A DNA stretch of 54,061 nucleotides from Nitrospirota bacterium (GCA_004321915.1 SCQE01000062.1:1-54061), one strand, 5' to 3'. Counted from the first letter of the stretch, positions 18,213-26,755 are shown. Numbers and translations are program-made. The notes: generated by a model not told the origin, from the sequence alone.

Positions 18213-18407
18213 TGATAATAAAAGGATCGCTTGCAAAGAAATAATAAGTGAGGGCAAAACAATACTTAAAAACATACCAATAAAACACCGTAAATACAAT
18301 TGGATAGAGAATTGCCAAAATGGAATGGTGCGTCAAAAAAAGGCCCGTTATTCTACATTTTTAAATTTTATACGTCAATACCTTGACGATATAACGGAAC
18401 CCGCTTG

Positions 18408-19088
18408 ATGGAAAAACTGAATATTACAGAAGGGGTCGTTTCGGAAAAGACAAGAGAGATAATCACCAAAAACCGGCGTGAGCTTTCCGAAGTCGAAGGC
18501 AATATCCTCAGTCTTGCGGGCAAAGATAAAGATGTCAGGACAATCCTCGTAACAAGCTGTAATAATTCCGAAGGCAAGACTATTTCAGCAATAAGCCTTG
18601 CATATGCGCTGTGTAACGAAACGAACCTCAATGTTCTTCTGGTGGACGGCAATCTTCAGCGTCCGAAAATGCATGAACTCTTTAATGTCGCGGAATCTCC
18701 GGGGCTTTCGGATTTCATACTTAACGGCGCCGTTAATGTGTTCAAGGAAACCGAATTCGAGCGTTTGATGGTAATGCCCGCCGGAACAAAGACCTCCAAT
18801 ACCCTCGATGTTTTCAGGGCCACCGATTTTGGGGACAAGCTGGCCATGCTTAGGGACAAATTCGATTATGTTATTTTCGACAGCAGCTCCATTTTGGGCT
18901 CTTCGGACACCTCTGTGGCAGCGCAGAAATTCGACGGTGTTGTTTTCGTTCTCGAATGCGAAAAAACCAAGTGGGAGGTGCTCCAGATGGCTGTAGATAA
19001 GGTCATCAAGCTCAGGGGGCATGTGATGGGCGTGATAATGAACAAAAGAAAATATTATATACCGAGATTCCTTTATGGGAAAATTTAG
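18408..19088 (+). CDS. BY-kinase-like P-loop ATPase of exopolysaccharide synthesis (CpsD/CapB family)
   Basis: 226 residues. The ParA/MinD-like kinase core has Walker A at about 46-54 (SCNNSEGKT), Walker A-prime LLVDGNLQRP and Walker B DYVIFDSSS, ordered as in tyrosine autokinases that regulate polysaccharide polymerisation. The usual DxPP after Walker B is replaced by DSSS. The C-terminus is short and has only YY and Y residues in KYYIPRFLYG, not a long tyrosine cluster, so autokinase activity is uncertain. It overlaps the exporter gene by 14 bp. In Gram-negatives this domain is often fused to Wzz; here it is separate. The ATG at 18408 has a weak ribosome-binding site. Confidence 0.85.
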   Translation: MEKLNITEGVVSEKTREIITKNRRELSEVEGNILSLAGKDKDVRTILVTSCNNSEGKTISAISLAYALCNETNLNVLLVDGNLQRPKMHELFNVAESPGLSDFILNGAVNVFKETEFERLMVMPAGTKTSNTLDVFRATDFGDKLAMLRDKFDYVIFDSSSILGSSDTSVAAQKFDGVVFVLECEKTKWEVLQMAVDKVIKLRGHVMGVIMNKRKYYIPRFLYGKI

Positions 19089-20298
19089 ATTGAATTTCAG
19101 ACTATCTGGGCTTTTCGTTATGCTCTTGTTTTGGTGCGTACTCATTACTGCGGGTTGCGGCACTCACATCGAATCGCTGAAAAAGGGCGAAGAGGTCCGG
19201 CTTGACGTCACCACCTTTTCATTCGATCAGGTGGAACAGCCTTATGAAAAGTGGCCTGATTACAGGATATCTCCGGGAGACGTTCTCGATGTGCTCTTCC
19301 AGATACGGACATGGGAAAAGAAGGAGGATTTTCAGATCGGCATAGACTATAACGTTAACGTCAGGTTTGTACATGCTCCGGAACTGAACATCGATGAAAA
19401 GGTGAGGCCCGACGGAACTATTTCGCTGCCGTATATCGGGAAATATTCTATTATCGGCAAAACTATCGATACTGTGACCAAAGAGTTGAGAACGCGTTAT
19501 GACAACATCCTCCAGAACCCGGACCTTTACGTTTCGGTCCCGGACTATCGCGCCTCGATAAAAGAACTCAAGGCAGACCTTCACACCGCACCGAGGGGTT
19601 TGAGCAGGCTTACTACGGTTAGGCCGGACGGATATGTTACTCTTCCTATGATCGGGGACGTAAAGGCTGGAGGAAGGACCGTCCCTGACGTACAGAAAGA
19701 GTTATCGCTAAAATACCCCGCAATACTTCCGGACCTTCATGTTGATCTGTTCCTCGAAAGACACAGCGGTTCGAAAATTTACGTGCTTGGACAGGTTATG
19801 CGCGCCGGGGTGTACGAGATCCCCAAACCGCTTACGGTTGAGCAGGCCTTGGCCATGGCAGGAAGCTTTCTGCCCGGCGCCCAACTCGACAATATTATCG
19901 TTGTAAGAAGGCACAGGGACCAGAGAGATAAGATGGTAGCTACACGGATCAATCTGATGGGCAGGTCTTTCGGTATCGGTTCTAAAAACACAGCAGACGG
20001 AAACTTCAAGCGATCGGAGCAGGAATACACAAAACTCTGCCACAACGATTGGTGCGGCGACGGGGCTGCGGATGTTAACGTCGGCGATAAATCCAAGACA
20101 GGTCCCGAATACAGCCAAAGGTTCTTTTTCCTTATGGCCGACGATATAGTCTATGTGCCGAAGACACGGCTTTGGAGTGCGGCGGAAATCATGCGCGAGA
20201 TCGGCGACGTCCTGCTGTTCAAAGGATGGGGGTTAAGCTTTGATTGGAACCTGCATACCGAGCCGCAAGGCAAGGATTCGAGGCCGTTCAAAGAGTGA
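19075..20298 (+). CDS. Polysaccharide export outer-membrane protein (Wza-like)
   Basis: 407 residues. The N-terminal hydrophobic signal ends in ITAGC, a lipobox-like site with Cys28. The poly_export domain starts at DYRISPGDVLDVLF (about 62-75). Two VRPDG-[TY]-[IV]-[ST]-LP segments (about 121 and 183) and the SLBB-like segment with YVLGQVMRAGVYEI follow. Such proteins form the octameric outer-membrane channel for capsule or exopolysaccharide, docking to the Wzz-type protein encoded next. It overlaps the ATPase gene upstream and lies 9 bp before the co-polymerase. Confidence 0.92.
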   Translation: MGKFRLNFRLSGLFVMLLFWCVLITAGCGTHIESLKKGEEVRLDVTTFSFDQVEQPYEKWPDYRISPGDVLDVLFQIRTWEKKEDFQIGIDYNVNVRFVHAPELNIDEKVRPDGTISLPYIGKYSIIGKTIDTVTKELRTRYDNILQNPDLYVSVPDYRASIKELKADLHTAPRGLSRLTTVRPDGYVTLPMIGDVKAGGRTVPDVQKELSLKYPAILPDLHVDLFLERHSGSKIYVLGQVMRAGVYEIPKPLTVEQALAMAGSFLPGAQLDNIIVVRRHRDQRDKMVATRINLMGRSFGIGSKNTADGNFKRSEQEYTKLCHNDWCGDGAADVNVGDKSKTGPEYSQRFFFLMADDIVYVPKTRLWSAAEIMREIGDVLLFKGWGLSFDWNLHTEPQGKDSRPFKE

Positions 20299-20307
20299 GG
20301 AGGTTTC

Positions 20308-22077
20308 GTGAAATCCGAAGATTATAAAAAAGAACTGCTTACGATATTCTTTGCAAAAAGAAAAATGATAACAGAGGTCACGCTTTTTGTGTTCATCTGC
20401 GCCGTACTCATTGCGTTTTTCTGGCCCCCCACCTACGGCGCTTACGGTTCTGTGTTGGTCAAGGTCAAGAAGCCGGCCAAAAGCCCCGAGTCCGTCGAAG
20501 AAACCTCGACCCGCCATGAATCGATAACCAAGGAAGACCTTGCGTCCGAAATGACTATGCTGGTGTCCCCGGATGTCATACAGAAGACAATAAACTACCT
20601 GAAGGAACAGGGCAAATATGAAGCTAAAAAAGAGCGCGTGCCGGTCATTGACGATATCAAGGAGTCGCTGGACTTCATAAAATCAAAACTGTCCCAAGCG
20701 CTTTCCGGCGGCAAGGAGAAGCTTAACAAAGAAGTTTACAGGATGAAAGAGAGCATTAAGACCGAGATGGTCCCCGCCTCGAATGTCATAGAGGTCACCT
20801 TTCTTCATAGCGATGAAAAATTCGCGGTCAGGTTTCTGGACGCCTTGTTCAAGCAATATATAACTTACCGGATGGAAATTTACTACCCTGAAGACGCAAA
20901 GAAATTTTTTACGGACCAGAAAGGGGATTTGGGCGGCGAGCTCGAGGACAAACGCAAAGACTGGATCGATGTCGTCGAAAAACACAAGATAGCGGACCCA
21001 CTGAAAGAGATAGAGAACAACCTTCTTGTCAAAAAGGAACTCGAAACCCAGTTAAACAACCTGAGCACTGTTGCTATCGAAAAAAAGCACTATATCGAGT
21101 ATCTGGACAAGGCCCTTGCAAACAAGGACCTGCAGTTTTTTTCGTTTATAGACAAGCTGTCGATAAACAACCTCAGCGCTTCGCTTCAGCAGGTATATAT
21201 CGAATACGGTAAAGTCCTCAGAAGCTACAAACCCGCAAGCGACAAGGCCAAGCCGGTCGAGAAGCATCTGAGCGAAGCGCTCTCGCTGCTGCGGGCCGAA
21301 GTGCAGTCTTACAGGGACAGTCTTTACAAGGATTTTGAGGCGACCAACAAAAAAATAGCTTACATCAAGAACACTATTAACGAGATCAACGACAGGAATG
21401 TGGAACTCCAAAAACAGAACATAAATACGCAGAAGATATCCATAGAGATGAACCTGCTTAAGCATACTTACGAAACTTTTTCAAAGAGGAAAGACGAGGC
21501 TGTGCATGGAGCATTGTCACCTACGGATTCCTATCTCAACATCCTGAGAAGGCCGTTCCCGTCCGACGGTCCTATTTTCCCCAAGAAAAGGATCGTCATC
21601 CCCTTGGGTCTTATAATAGGGTTCATCATGGGATGCAGCTTGGCGTTTATGATGGAGTATCTGGACCACACCTTCAAGAAGATAAGCGACGTCGAAAGGA
21701 TGATGGGCTTGAGTGTTATTTTCTCGATACCGGATTTTCAAGAGCCTGCAAAGAAGAAAAAAACCTCGATAGCAACGGTAGGGGCCACGGTCTTGGCTCT
21801 TTCATCCATTTGTTTATTGGCGGGTTCGTTTATCTATTACGAACCCGATGTGAGTCTTTTAAGAATAGAAGCGGAAAAAACCGTAAGCTTGATTACGGCA
21901 GAGGCCAAGAAATATTTCTATTCCCGGAATGTCGAGGAGCCGCTGGTTGTTCGTGAAAAAGAGCCTACACCTCAGGCGCCTAATGCTCAGACCGAAAACA
22001 GCATTCCGACATATTCTTCATTGATCGGCGCAAGCGGACAGCAACAACCTGATGATCCAGATCTAAAAAATCAGTAG
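20308..22077 (+). CDS. Polysaccharide co-polymerase / chain-length determinant (Wzz/GumC-like)
   Basis: 589 residues, GTG start with a GAGGAGG ribosome-binding site. An N-terminal TM at about 21-39 precedes a long coiled-coil periplasmic region (about 150-410). A second TM at about 427-447 is followed by the short cytoplasmic MMEYLDHTFKKISDVE typical of Wzz/BY-kinase adaptors. Unusually, a third hydrophobic segment at about 485-511 and a further 75-residue tail follow. It should set chain length and link the cytoplasmic ATPase to the outer-membrane exporter. It is the last gene of this three-gene operon; the polymerase and most glycosyltransferases are not in the window. Confidence 0.9.
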   Translation: MKSEDYKKELLTIFFAKRKMITEVTLFVFICAVLIAFFWPPTYGAYGSVLVKVKKPAKSPESVEETSTRHESITKEDLASEMTMLVSPDVIQKTINYLKEQGKYEAKKERVPVIDDIKESLDFIKSKLSQALSGGKEKLNKEVYRMKESIKTEMVPASNVIEVTFLHSDEKFAVRFLDALFKQYITYRMEIYYPEDAKKFFTDQKGDLGGELEDKRKDWIDVVEKHKIADPLKEIENNLLVKKELETQLNNLSTVAIEKKHYIEYLDKALANKDLQFFSFIDKLSINNLSASLQQVYIEYGKVLRSYKPASDKAKPVEKHLSEALSLLRAEVQSYRDSLYKDFEATNKKIAYIKNTINEINDRNVELQKQNINTQKISIEMNLLKHTYETFSKRKDEAVHGALSPTDSYLNILRRPFPSDGPIFPKKRIVIPLGLIIGFIMGCSLAFMMEYLDHTFKKISDVERMMGLSVIFSIPDFQEPAKKKKTSIATVGATVLALSSICLLAGSFIYYEPDVSLLRIEAEKTVSLITAEAKKYFYSRNVEEPLVVREKEPTPQAPNAQTENSIPTYSSLIGASGQQQPDDPDLKNQ

Positions 22078-22165
22078 CATAGCCTCCCTACTGTAAAAAA
22101 GCGAGAAAAAATACAAAAAACGCCGGAAAATACACTTATACTCGGTTATTCCTAATTATTTTGCC

Positions 22166-22195
22166 TTGTTATTAACCTGATTTTTGCGATATATT
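22166..22195 (+). promoter_or_regulatory. Candidate groESL promoter
   Basis: TTGTTA at 22166-22171 and TATATT at 22190-22195 are separated by 18 bp. The -10 element touches the CIRCE operator, so bound HrcA would block transcription. Confidence 0.55.
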
Positions 22196-22220
22196 AGCAC
22201 TCAACGGCAGCGAGTGCTAA
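22194..22220. promoter_or_regulatory. CIRCE operator (HrcA binding site)
   Basis: A perfect TTAGCACTC-N9-GAGTGCTAA inverted repeat lies 81 bp upstream of groES. CIRCE is the site of the heat-shock repressor HrcA, whose activity depends on GroEL. hrcA itself is not in the window. Confidence 0.97.
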
Positions 22221-22301
22221 TAGACTGCTAAGAACAGGCCGGACAAAAACCTGTTAAGGGTTTCCGGCCAAAAAACAATAAAACCCAAAAGGAGGTTAGG
22301 T

Positions 22302-22592
22302 ATGAAGATTAGACCACTCAAGGACAGAGTAGTCGTAAAGTACTCTGAAGAGGAACTGGAAAAGACCGCAGGCGGCATCTATGTTCCGGATGTAGCAAAG
22401 GAGAAGCCGCAGAAGGGCACGGTCATCGCTGTAGGATCAGGCAGAACAACTGATGACGGCAAGAAGCAGCCGATGGAAGTAAAGGTCGGCGATACCGTTC
22501 TGTTCGACAAGTATTCCGGCTCCAAGATCAAACTCGACAACGTCGAGCATCTTATCTTAAAAGAAGAAGACATACTCGGCATCATCGAGTAA
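22302..22592 (+). CDS. groES: Co-chaperonin GroES
   Basis: 96 residues, full length. The N-terminus [14 protein letters not shown], the mobile-loop region around [20 protein letters not shown] (in part) and the C-terminal [13 protein letters not shown] are canonical. It forms the seven-membered lid of the GroEL folding chamber in the cytoplasm. It is preceded by an AAGGAGG ribosome-binding site, lies 21 bp before groEL and is under CIRCE control. Confidence 0.98.
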   Translation: MKIRPLKDRVVVKYSEEELEKTAGGIYVPDVAKEKPQKGTVIAVGSGRTTDDGKKQPMEVKVGDTVLFDKYSGSKIKLDNVEHLILKEEDILGIIE

Positions 22593-22613
22593 TCTATACA
22601 AAGGAGGAAAACA

Positions 22614-24248
22614 ATGGCCGCAAAGCAGATATTGTATAACGAAGCAGCAAGACAGTCCATGTTCAGAGGCATATCCGCCCTTACCGACGCTGTCAAGGCG
22701 ACACTCGGACCGAGAGGCAGAAACGTAATTATCGACAGGAAATTCGGCGCTCCGAATATAACCAAAGACGGCGTGACCGTCGCAAAAGAGATAGAGCTCA
22801 AAGACCCTTATGAAAATATGGGCGCACAGCTCCTGAGAGAAGTCGCATCAAAGACTTCCGACATCGCAGGCGACGGAACAACCACGGCAACGGTCCTCGC
22901 ATACGCAATCTACAAAGAGGGCATGAAGCATGTTACCGCAGGCGCCAATTCGATAGACCTTAAGAGGGGCATAGACAAGGCTGTCGAGGTTGTCGTAGGC
23001 GAGATCAAGAAAATGTCCAAAACAGTGGCCGACAAGAAAGAGATAGCCCAAGTCGGCACCATATCGGCCAATAACGACCCGTCCATCGGCGAGCTTATCG
23101 CAGAGGCGATGGATAAAGTCGGCAAAGACGGGGTCATCACTGTCGAAGAGGCAAAGAGCATGGCGACTACCCTTGATGTGGTAGAGGGCATGCAGTTTGA
23201 CAGGGGGTATGTATCCCCTTACTTCATAACCGATGCGGACAGGATGGAGTGCGTTCTCGACAATCCGTTCATACTCATCCACGACAAGAAGATATCGAGC
23301 ATGAAGGACATCCTTCCTGTGCTCGAACAGATAGCCAAGATGGGCAAGCCGCTTCTCATAATCTCCGAAGACCTTGAAGGCGAGGCGCTCGCAACTCTCG
23401 TGGTCAACAAACTGCGTGGGACCCTCCACATCTGCGCTGTCAAGGCCCCGGGCTTCGGCGACAGAAGAAAGGCCATGCTCGAGGATATCGCTATCCTCAC
23501 CGGCGGCACCGTTATCTCTGAAGATATAGGACTCAAGCTCGAGAATGTAAAGATCAACGATCTCGGCAAGGCAAGAAAGATTACGGTCGAGAAGGAAAAT
23601 ACGACCATAGTCGAAGGCGCCGGAGACAATAACGGCATTCAGGGCAGGATCAAACAGCTTAAGGCGCAGATAGACGAAACCACCTCCGACTACGACAGGG
23701 AGAAGCTGCAGGAAAGGCTCGCCAAACTTGCGGGCGGCGTTGCAGTGATCCATGTAGGTGCGGCAACTGAAGCCGAGATGAAGGAGAAAAAGGCAAGGGT
23801 CGAGGACGCTCTCCACGCAACGAGGGCGGCTGTCGAGGAAGGCATTGTTCCGGGCGGAGGCGTTGCGTTGCTCAGGTGCATCAAGGCGATCGACAAGCTC
23901 AAGTTCGAGCACGATCAGCAGCTCGGCGTTGCTATCGTTAAGAAGGCCCTTGAAGAGCCGATCAAGCAGATAATCCAGAACGCCGGTATCGAGAGCGCCA
24001 TCATCGTAGAAAAGGTGAAAGGCTCCAAAGAGCAGAGCTATGGCTACGATGCATACAACGAAGAGTATGTCGACATGATTCAGGCCGGAATCATCGACCC
24101 GACAAAGGTCACCCGTTCTGCGCTCCAGAACGCTTCATCCGTGGCAGGGCTCATGCTCACCACAGAGGTGATGATAACCGAACTGCCTGAGGAAGATAAA
24201 AAAATGCCACCGATGCCTCACGGCGGCGGCATGGAAGGCATGTACTAG
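22614..24248 (+). CDS. groL: Chaperonin GroEL
   Basis: 544 residues, the usual length. The conserved [15 protein letters not shown] nucleotide-binding segment (about 85-100), the [20 protein letters not shown] hinge region and the [17 protein letters not shown] signature (about 402-420) are all present. The tail GGGMEGMY is a short version of the Gly-Gly-Met tail. ATP-driven folding of cytoplasmic proteins with GroES. An AAGGAGG ribosome-binding site precedes the ATG. Confidence 0.98.
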   Translation: MAAKQILYNEAARQSMFRGISALTDAVKATLGPRGRNVIIDRKFGAPNITKDGVTVAKEIELKDPYENMGAQLLREVASKTSDIAGDGTTTATVLAYAIYKEGMKHVTAGANSIDLKRGIDKAVEVVVGEIKKMSKTVADKKEIAQVGTISANNDPSIGELIAEAMDKVGKDGVITVEEAKSMATTLDVVEGMQFDRGYVSPYFITDADRMECVLDNPFILIHDKKISSMKDILPVLEQIAKMGKPLLIISEDLEGEALATLVVNKLRGTLHICAVKAPGFGDRRKAMLEDIAILTGGTVISEDIGLKLENVKINDLGKARKITVEKENTTIVEGAGDNNGIQGRIKQLKAQIDETTSDYDREKLQERLAKLAGGVAVIHVGAATEAEMKEKKARVEDALHATRAAVEEGIVPGGGVALLRCIKAIDKLKFEHDQQLGVAIVKKALEEPIKQIIQNAGIESAIIVEKVKGSKEQSYGYDAYNEEYVDMIQAGIIDPTKVTRSALQNASSVAGLMLTTEVMITELPEEDKKMPPMPHGGGMEGMY

Positions 24249-24278
24249 AAAACGGCCCGACCGTTTAATGGTTTTTAC

Positions 24279-24320
24279 GAGAGGGGCGAGCCCGAGAGGG
24301 TCGCCCCTCTCTCGTTTTCA
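24279..24320 (+). terminator. Intrinsic terminator after groEL
   Basis: GAGAGGGGCGA at 24279-24289 pairs perfectly with TCGCCCCTCTC at 24301-24311, followed within three bases by TTTT. A smaller hairpin, AAACGG with CCGTTT, lies just before it. Confidence 0.85.
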
Positions 24321-24396
24321 TACAACGGCAAATGTGTTATAGTTTGGTAATGAAAAGGGGGCAGGAAATTCGGGTGCTGAATGTTAAAGCATAATT

Positions 24397-24816
24397 ATGA
24401 AATACTGCATTACTAAAATTGATGCTGCTGTAAACCAGTTAGACTGGGCGATTAAACTTTTTTTGGATCATAAGGCATACGTACCAGCAATAACTTTGGC
24501 GGGAGCTGCTGAGGAACTGATTGGGGAAATACTGAATAATGAAGCTGCATTCAGAGAACTTCAGAGCTTACTCTCAAGTAAATACAATCTCGACCCGAAG
24601 ATTGTATCACAGGAATACCTGAACAAAGCAAAAAATTGGTTGAAACACTGGAAAAACTGCAAAGATAATGACTGTATCGAACTTGAATTAGAGACCGAAG
24701 CAATGCAGTATATTATTCGTGCCATAAGTAATCTGTTTTCCCATAACTGCTCACTTACCAGCGAATCGCCCAGATTTCTGAAATGGCTATATGAAAACAG
24801 AAAGGATATATTTTAA
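24397..24816 (+). CDS. Hypothetical protein, possible HEPN-like helical protein
   Basis: 139 residues, no family recognised with certainty. The first half, AAVNQLDWAIKLFLDHKAY followed by AGAAEELIGEIL, reads as two amphipathic helices. This resembles a widespread family of short proteobacterial proteins with the same two-helix start, and in general look HEPN domains; a clear RX4-6H motif is not evident. Codon use is AT-richer than in the groEL and mltG neighbours, so the gene belongs to the accessory island. The ribosome-binding site is weak. Confidence 0.6.
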   Translation: MKYCITKIDAAVNQLDWAIKLFLDHKAYVPAITLAGAAEELIGEILNNEAAFRELQSLLSSKYNLDPKIVSQEYLNKAKNWLKHWKNCKDNDCIELELETEAMQYIIRAISNLFSHNCSLTSESPRFLKWLYENRKDIF

Positions 24817-24857
24817 TTTAATAATTGGGTCGACTCAAAAAGAAGGAGGCGTAACTT

Positions 24858-25139
24858 ATGCTAAAAGAATACGGTGGACTATTGGGATATATTGCGGGAT
24901 TTTTTGGTGATAAACAGATCAAGGATATATTAGATGAAATTCGTGTGGCTGAACGAAGTCACGTAAACAATTATGACAAGAAACTTGTGAACCAGTCAAT
25001 TGTACATACCCGAGAAGATATGGCAGGCGTATTTTTGCATATCAGCGCTCTTAATCGGCAGATATGGGTGATTAGACGGTCGCTTCTTTTTACAAATATT
25101 CTACTTGCTTTGATTTTGATTAAATTATGGTGGAACTAA
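24858..25139 (+). CDS. Hypothetical small membrane protein
   Basis: 93 residues. The ATG is preceded by AAGGAGG, so translation is well supported. The first 70 residues are charged and helical; the last 20 (SLLFTNILLALILIKLW) form one C-terminal transmembrane segment, giving a tail-anchored layout. No known family recognised. It follows the preceding hypothetical gene after 41 bp and may be co-transcribed. Confidence 0.6.
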   Translation: MLKEYGGLLGYIAGFFGDKQIKDILDEIRVAERSHVNNYDKKLVNQSIVHTREDMAGVFLHISALNRQIWVIRRSLLFTNILLALILIKLWWN

Positions 25140-25219
25140 GTCGTTTTGCTGAAACAATTGCAGAAGAAATGGGTGTTATGCTTTACAAAGCGGTAAGAAA
25201 AATTTGTAGCAATAAGTGA
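25127..25219 (+). CDS. Very short possible ORF (30 residues) before the PIN gene
   Basis: An ATG inside the end of the preceding gene opens a 30-codon frame (begins MVELSRFAETIAEEMG) that ends 6 bp before the PIN-domain gene. It is amphipathic and in the place where a VapB-type antitoxin would be, but has no ribosome-binding site and is far shorter than known antitoxins. It could be an antitoxin remnant or chance. Confidence 0.22.
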   Translation: MVELSRFAETIAEEMGVMLYKAVRKICSNK

Positions 25220-25225
25220 AAATAA

Positions 25226-25726
25226 ATGGAAAACTCAAAAAATACAGCGGCTCGCGCAAATTGCTTCGATGCTTCAGCACTGGTTAAGCTTCATGTTGAC
25301 GAAATCGGTAGCGATGTTATCCGTCAGTACGCAGATACAGAGCCTACTAAATATACAACCCCATTTTGTTTTTTTGAAGCCCTTAATGTTCTCAAGGTGA
25401 AGTGGCTCTACAGAAAAGAAATATCCAAGGAAGAATATCATGACGCTTCACTCAAGTTAACCTCCTGGTTTTCACTCATTTCAAAACGTATACGTGATTT
25501 AGATTTCATCGATCCTATAGTTTTTGTGGAAGTCAAGAAAATAGCAGAACAGCATTCACTCGACCTCTCAGATGCATTTCAAATAGTAAGCGTAAAAAAA
25601 GGTTTTTTCTCTTCATTAGCACACGAATCAAAAACAATTCTCGTGACTGCAGATGAGGAACTTGCTAACGCAGCGAGAAGCGAAGGGATTAAAGTGTGGT
25701 ATTTCTTAACTGAACCGAGGCCATGA
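25226..25726 (+). CDS. PIN-domain ribonuclease, VapC-like toxin
   Basis: 166 residues. The four acidic positions of a PIN nuclease are visible: Asp in CFDASALVKLH (about 16), Glu in FFEALNVL (about 51), Asp in DLSDAFQI (about 113) and Asp in ILVTADEELANAARSEGIKVW (in parts, about 140). VapC toxins use this magnesium-dependent site to cut tRNA or rRNA. A normal VapB antitoxin gene is not found directly upstream or downstream; the 93-residue membrane protein upstream is not a typical antitoxin. The gene is in the AT-rich island. Confidence 0.75.
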   Translation: MENSKNTAARANCFDASALVKLHVDEIGSDVIRQYADTEPTKYTTPFCFFEALNVLKVKWLYRKEISKEEYHDASLKLTSWFSLISKRIRDLDFIDPIVFVEVKKIAEQHSLDLSDAFQIVSVKKGFFSSLAHESKTILVTADEELANAARSEGIKVWYFLTEPRP

Positions 25727-25805
25727 TTAACAAGTCAGTCGAGCCATCCGGCTTGCCTTAGCAGTATGCCTATGAAAAACAATGTAAAAACGGATAAAAT
25801 GAGAC

Positions 25806-26036
25806 ATGTATTTCAAAACAATAGGCGCTATACGGGAAATTGAAATCATTGCGACCGGGCATGGGATAAAAAATTTAACCCGATTAAACAAGATGTACGG
25901 AAAGGCGAACTGGAGAAAGATTAAGGGTGTTTGCCGTGTGGAATTGGAAGACGGAACCGTGCTTGATGTCGAAATTCACTGGTACGAGGGACACGGAATC
26001 GGCAAGAAAGAAATGAAAATTAAACGATATTTATGA
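25806..26036 (+). CDS. Hypothetical protein with conserved HWYEGHGIGKKEMKIKR motif
   Basis: 76 residues, full length for a family of small uncharacterised bacterial proteins I recognise only by pattern: an N-terminal IEIIATGHGIK, a central YGKANWRKIKGVCRVEL and a C-terminal HWYEGHGIGKKEMKIK. The strand-rich, basic protein might be a small RNA- or DNA-associated factor, but no function is known to me. It is followed after 10 bp by another small conserved gene, likely one transcript. Confidence 0.7.
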   Translation: MYFKTIGAIREIEIIATGHGIKNLTRLNKMYGKANWRKIKGVCRVELEDGTVLDVEIHWYEGHGIGKKEMKIKRYL

Positions 26037-26046
26037 GGAGAAGAAA

Positions 26047-26268
26047 ATGAAAAGACATTTTATGATATGTGTAGATAATCACGGCTATGAAGCGTCATTG
26101 GAAAAAAGAAAGCTGTATGAAGTTCTGTCTGACAAAACAGCGGAAAAACATCATCAGTTCAGGGTTGTCGATGAGTCCGGAGAAGATTATTTATATCCCG
26201 ACAAGTTTTTTGCCCCGGTACGCCTGCCAAATGTCACAAAAGAAAAACTGGAATTAGTGCCGGCATAA
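26047..26268 (+). CDS. Hypothetical small protein
   Basis: 73 residues with a GAGGAG ribosome-binding site. The pattern YEASLEKRKLYEVL, then VVDESGEDYLYPDKFF, is conserved in short proteins of many bacteria, function unknown. It looks like a small beta-rich SH3-like fold, but this is only an impression. It is coupled to the preceding small gene. Confidence 0.7.
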   Translation: MKRHFMICVDNHGYEASLEKRKLYEVLSDKTAEKHHQFRVVDESGEDYLYPDKFFAPVRLPNVTKEKLELVPA

Positions 26269-26283
26269 CGAATCCCGGGATTG

Positions 26284-26326
26284 GCAGGGAACGGCCTGTC
26301 TTCATCTGGCTTCAGACGTTCCCTGC
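26284..26326. promoter_or_regulatory. Hairpin with 10-bp perfect arms upstream of the antitoxin gene
   Basis: GCAGGGAACG at 26284-26293 is the exact complement of CGTTCCCTGC at 26317-26326 with a 23-base loop. No T-run follows. It lies 40 bp upstream of the Phd-type antitoxin gene and could be its operator or a weak terminator of the small-gene pair upstream. Confidence 0.4.
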
Positions 26327-26365
26327 AACAACTTTGCTCACACAATAAATAGTACTGCGTGATAT

Positions 26366-26629
26366 ATGAAAAGATTAAAAGTCAACGAAGATATCAGGCC
26401 GATGTCCGAATTCAGGACTGGCATTGCTATACGTGATACGAAACGCTCTCTTATTATGCAGCATGGGAAAGGCGTGGCCGTTTTGCTCGATGCCGACGAA
26501 TTCGAGGCAATGCAGGAACGGATAGAACTACTTCAGGACATTCAAACATCTATCGGTCAGATCGAAAACGGTCAAGGAATCAAACACAGCGAAGCTAAAG
26601 CGGCGGTGCTTGGCAGGATCAAAAAATGA
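26366..26629 (+). CDS. Phd/YefM-type antitoxin
   Basis: 87 residues. The sequence VNEDIRPMSEFRTGIA, then LIMQHGKGVAVLLDADEFEAM, is the typical Phd/YefM fold that binds operator DNA with its N-terminus and neutralises a RelE/ParE/Doc toxin with its C-terminus. The TGA overlaps the ATG of the toxin remnant (ATGA), the standard coupling of such pairs. The antitoxin appears intact, though its partner is broken. Confidence 0.85.
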   Translation: MKRLKVNEDIRPMSEFRTGIAIRDTKRSLIMQHGKGVAVLLDADEFEAMQERIELLQDIQTSIGQIENGQGIKHSEAKAAVLGRIKK

Positions 26630-26724
26630 AGGTCGTTTGGTCCCCTTCTGCTGTGGAAAGAAATTATAGGTTTACGATACGGCACGGGAAACAAATCTTG
26701 CCGACAGATGAAGTCATGGCATAA
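26626..26724 (+). pseudogene. Internally deleted RelE/ParE-type toxin gene
   Basis: A 32-codon frame starts in ATGA overlap with the antitoxin. Its first 12 residues (MKVVWSPSAVER) match the beginning of ParE/RelE toxins and its last 20 (NYRFTIRHGKQILPTDEVMA) match their C-terminus, which normally ends in VRHGRQLLP-like sequence. The 55 to 60 residues between are missing, with the frame kept. A functional toxin fold is impossible at this length, so this is a degraded toxin. Confidence 0.75.
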
Positions 26725-26755
26725 CGAATAGCTTTTGTAAAAACTTTCAAACCGT

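Larger units (their letters stand above)
17846..18407. other. Long intergenic regulatory region upstream of the exopolysaccharide genes
   Basis: This 562-bp AT-rich divergent region carries no convincing gene. Seen in it: an imperfect hairpin at 17906-17938 (AGGAAAAGTTTT against AAAACTTTCCT), three copies of a 17-bp dyad at 17988-18004, 18089-18105 and 18128-18144, and a -24/-12 promoter at 18197-18212. A 77-codon frame ending at the start of the next gene lacks a start signal and overlaps the promoter, so it is not called. Confidence 0.7.

Noticed and set aside
18175-18408. 77-codon plus-strand frame ending in TGATG overlap with the BY-kinase gene
   Set aside because: It would start at TTG without a ribosome-binding site, resembles no known protein and covers the better-supported -24/-12 promoter.
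22848-23912. 354-codon frame antisense to groEL
   Set aside because: It arises from the strong codon bias of groEL; no ribosome-binding site or known domain.
26262-26340. Integron attC-like site, because TAACGAAT overlaps two stop codons and a hairpin follows
   Set aside because: The left core does not fit RYYYAAC and no GTTRRRY right core or paired outer boxes occur within 100 bp; no integrase is present.
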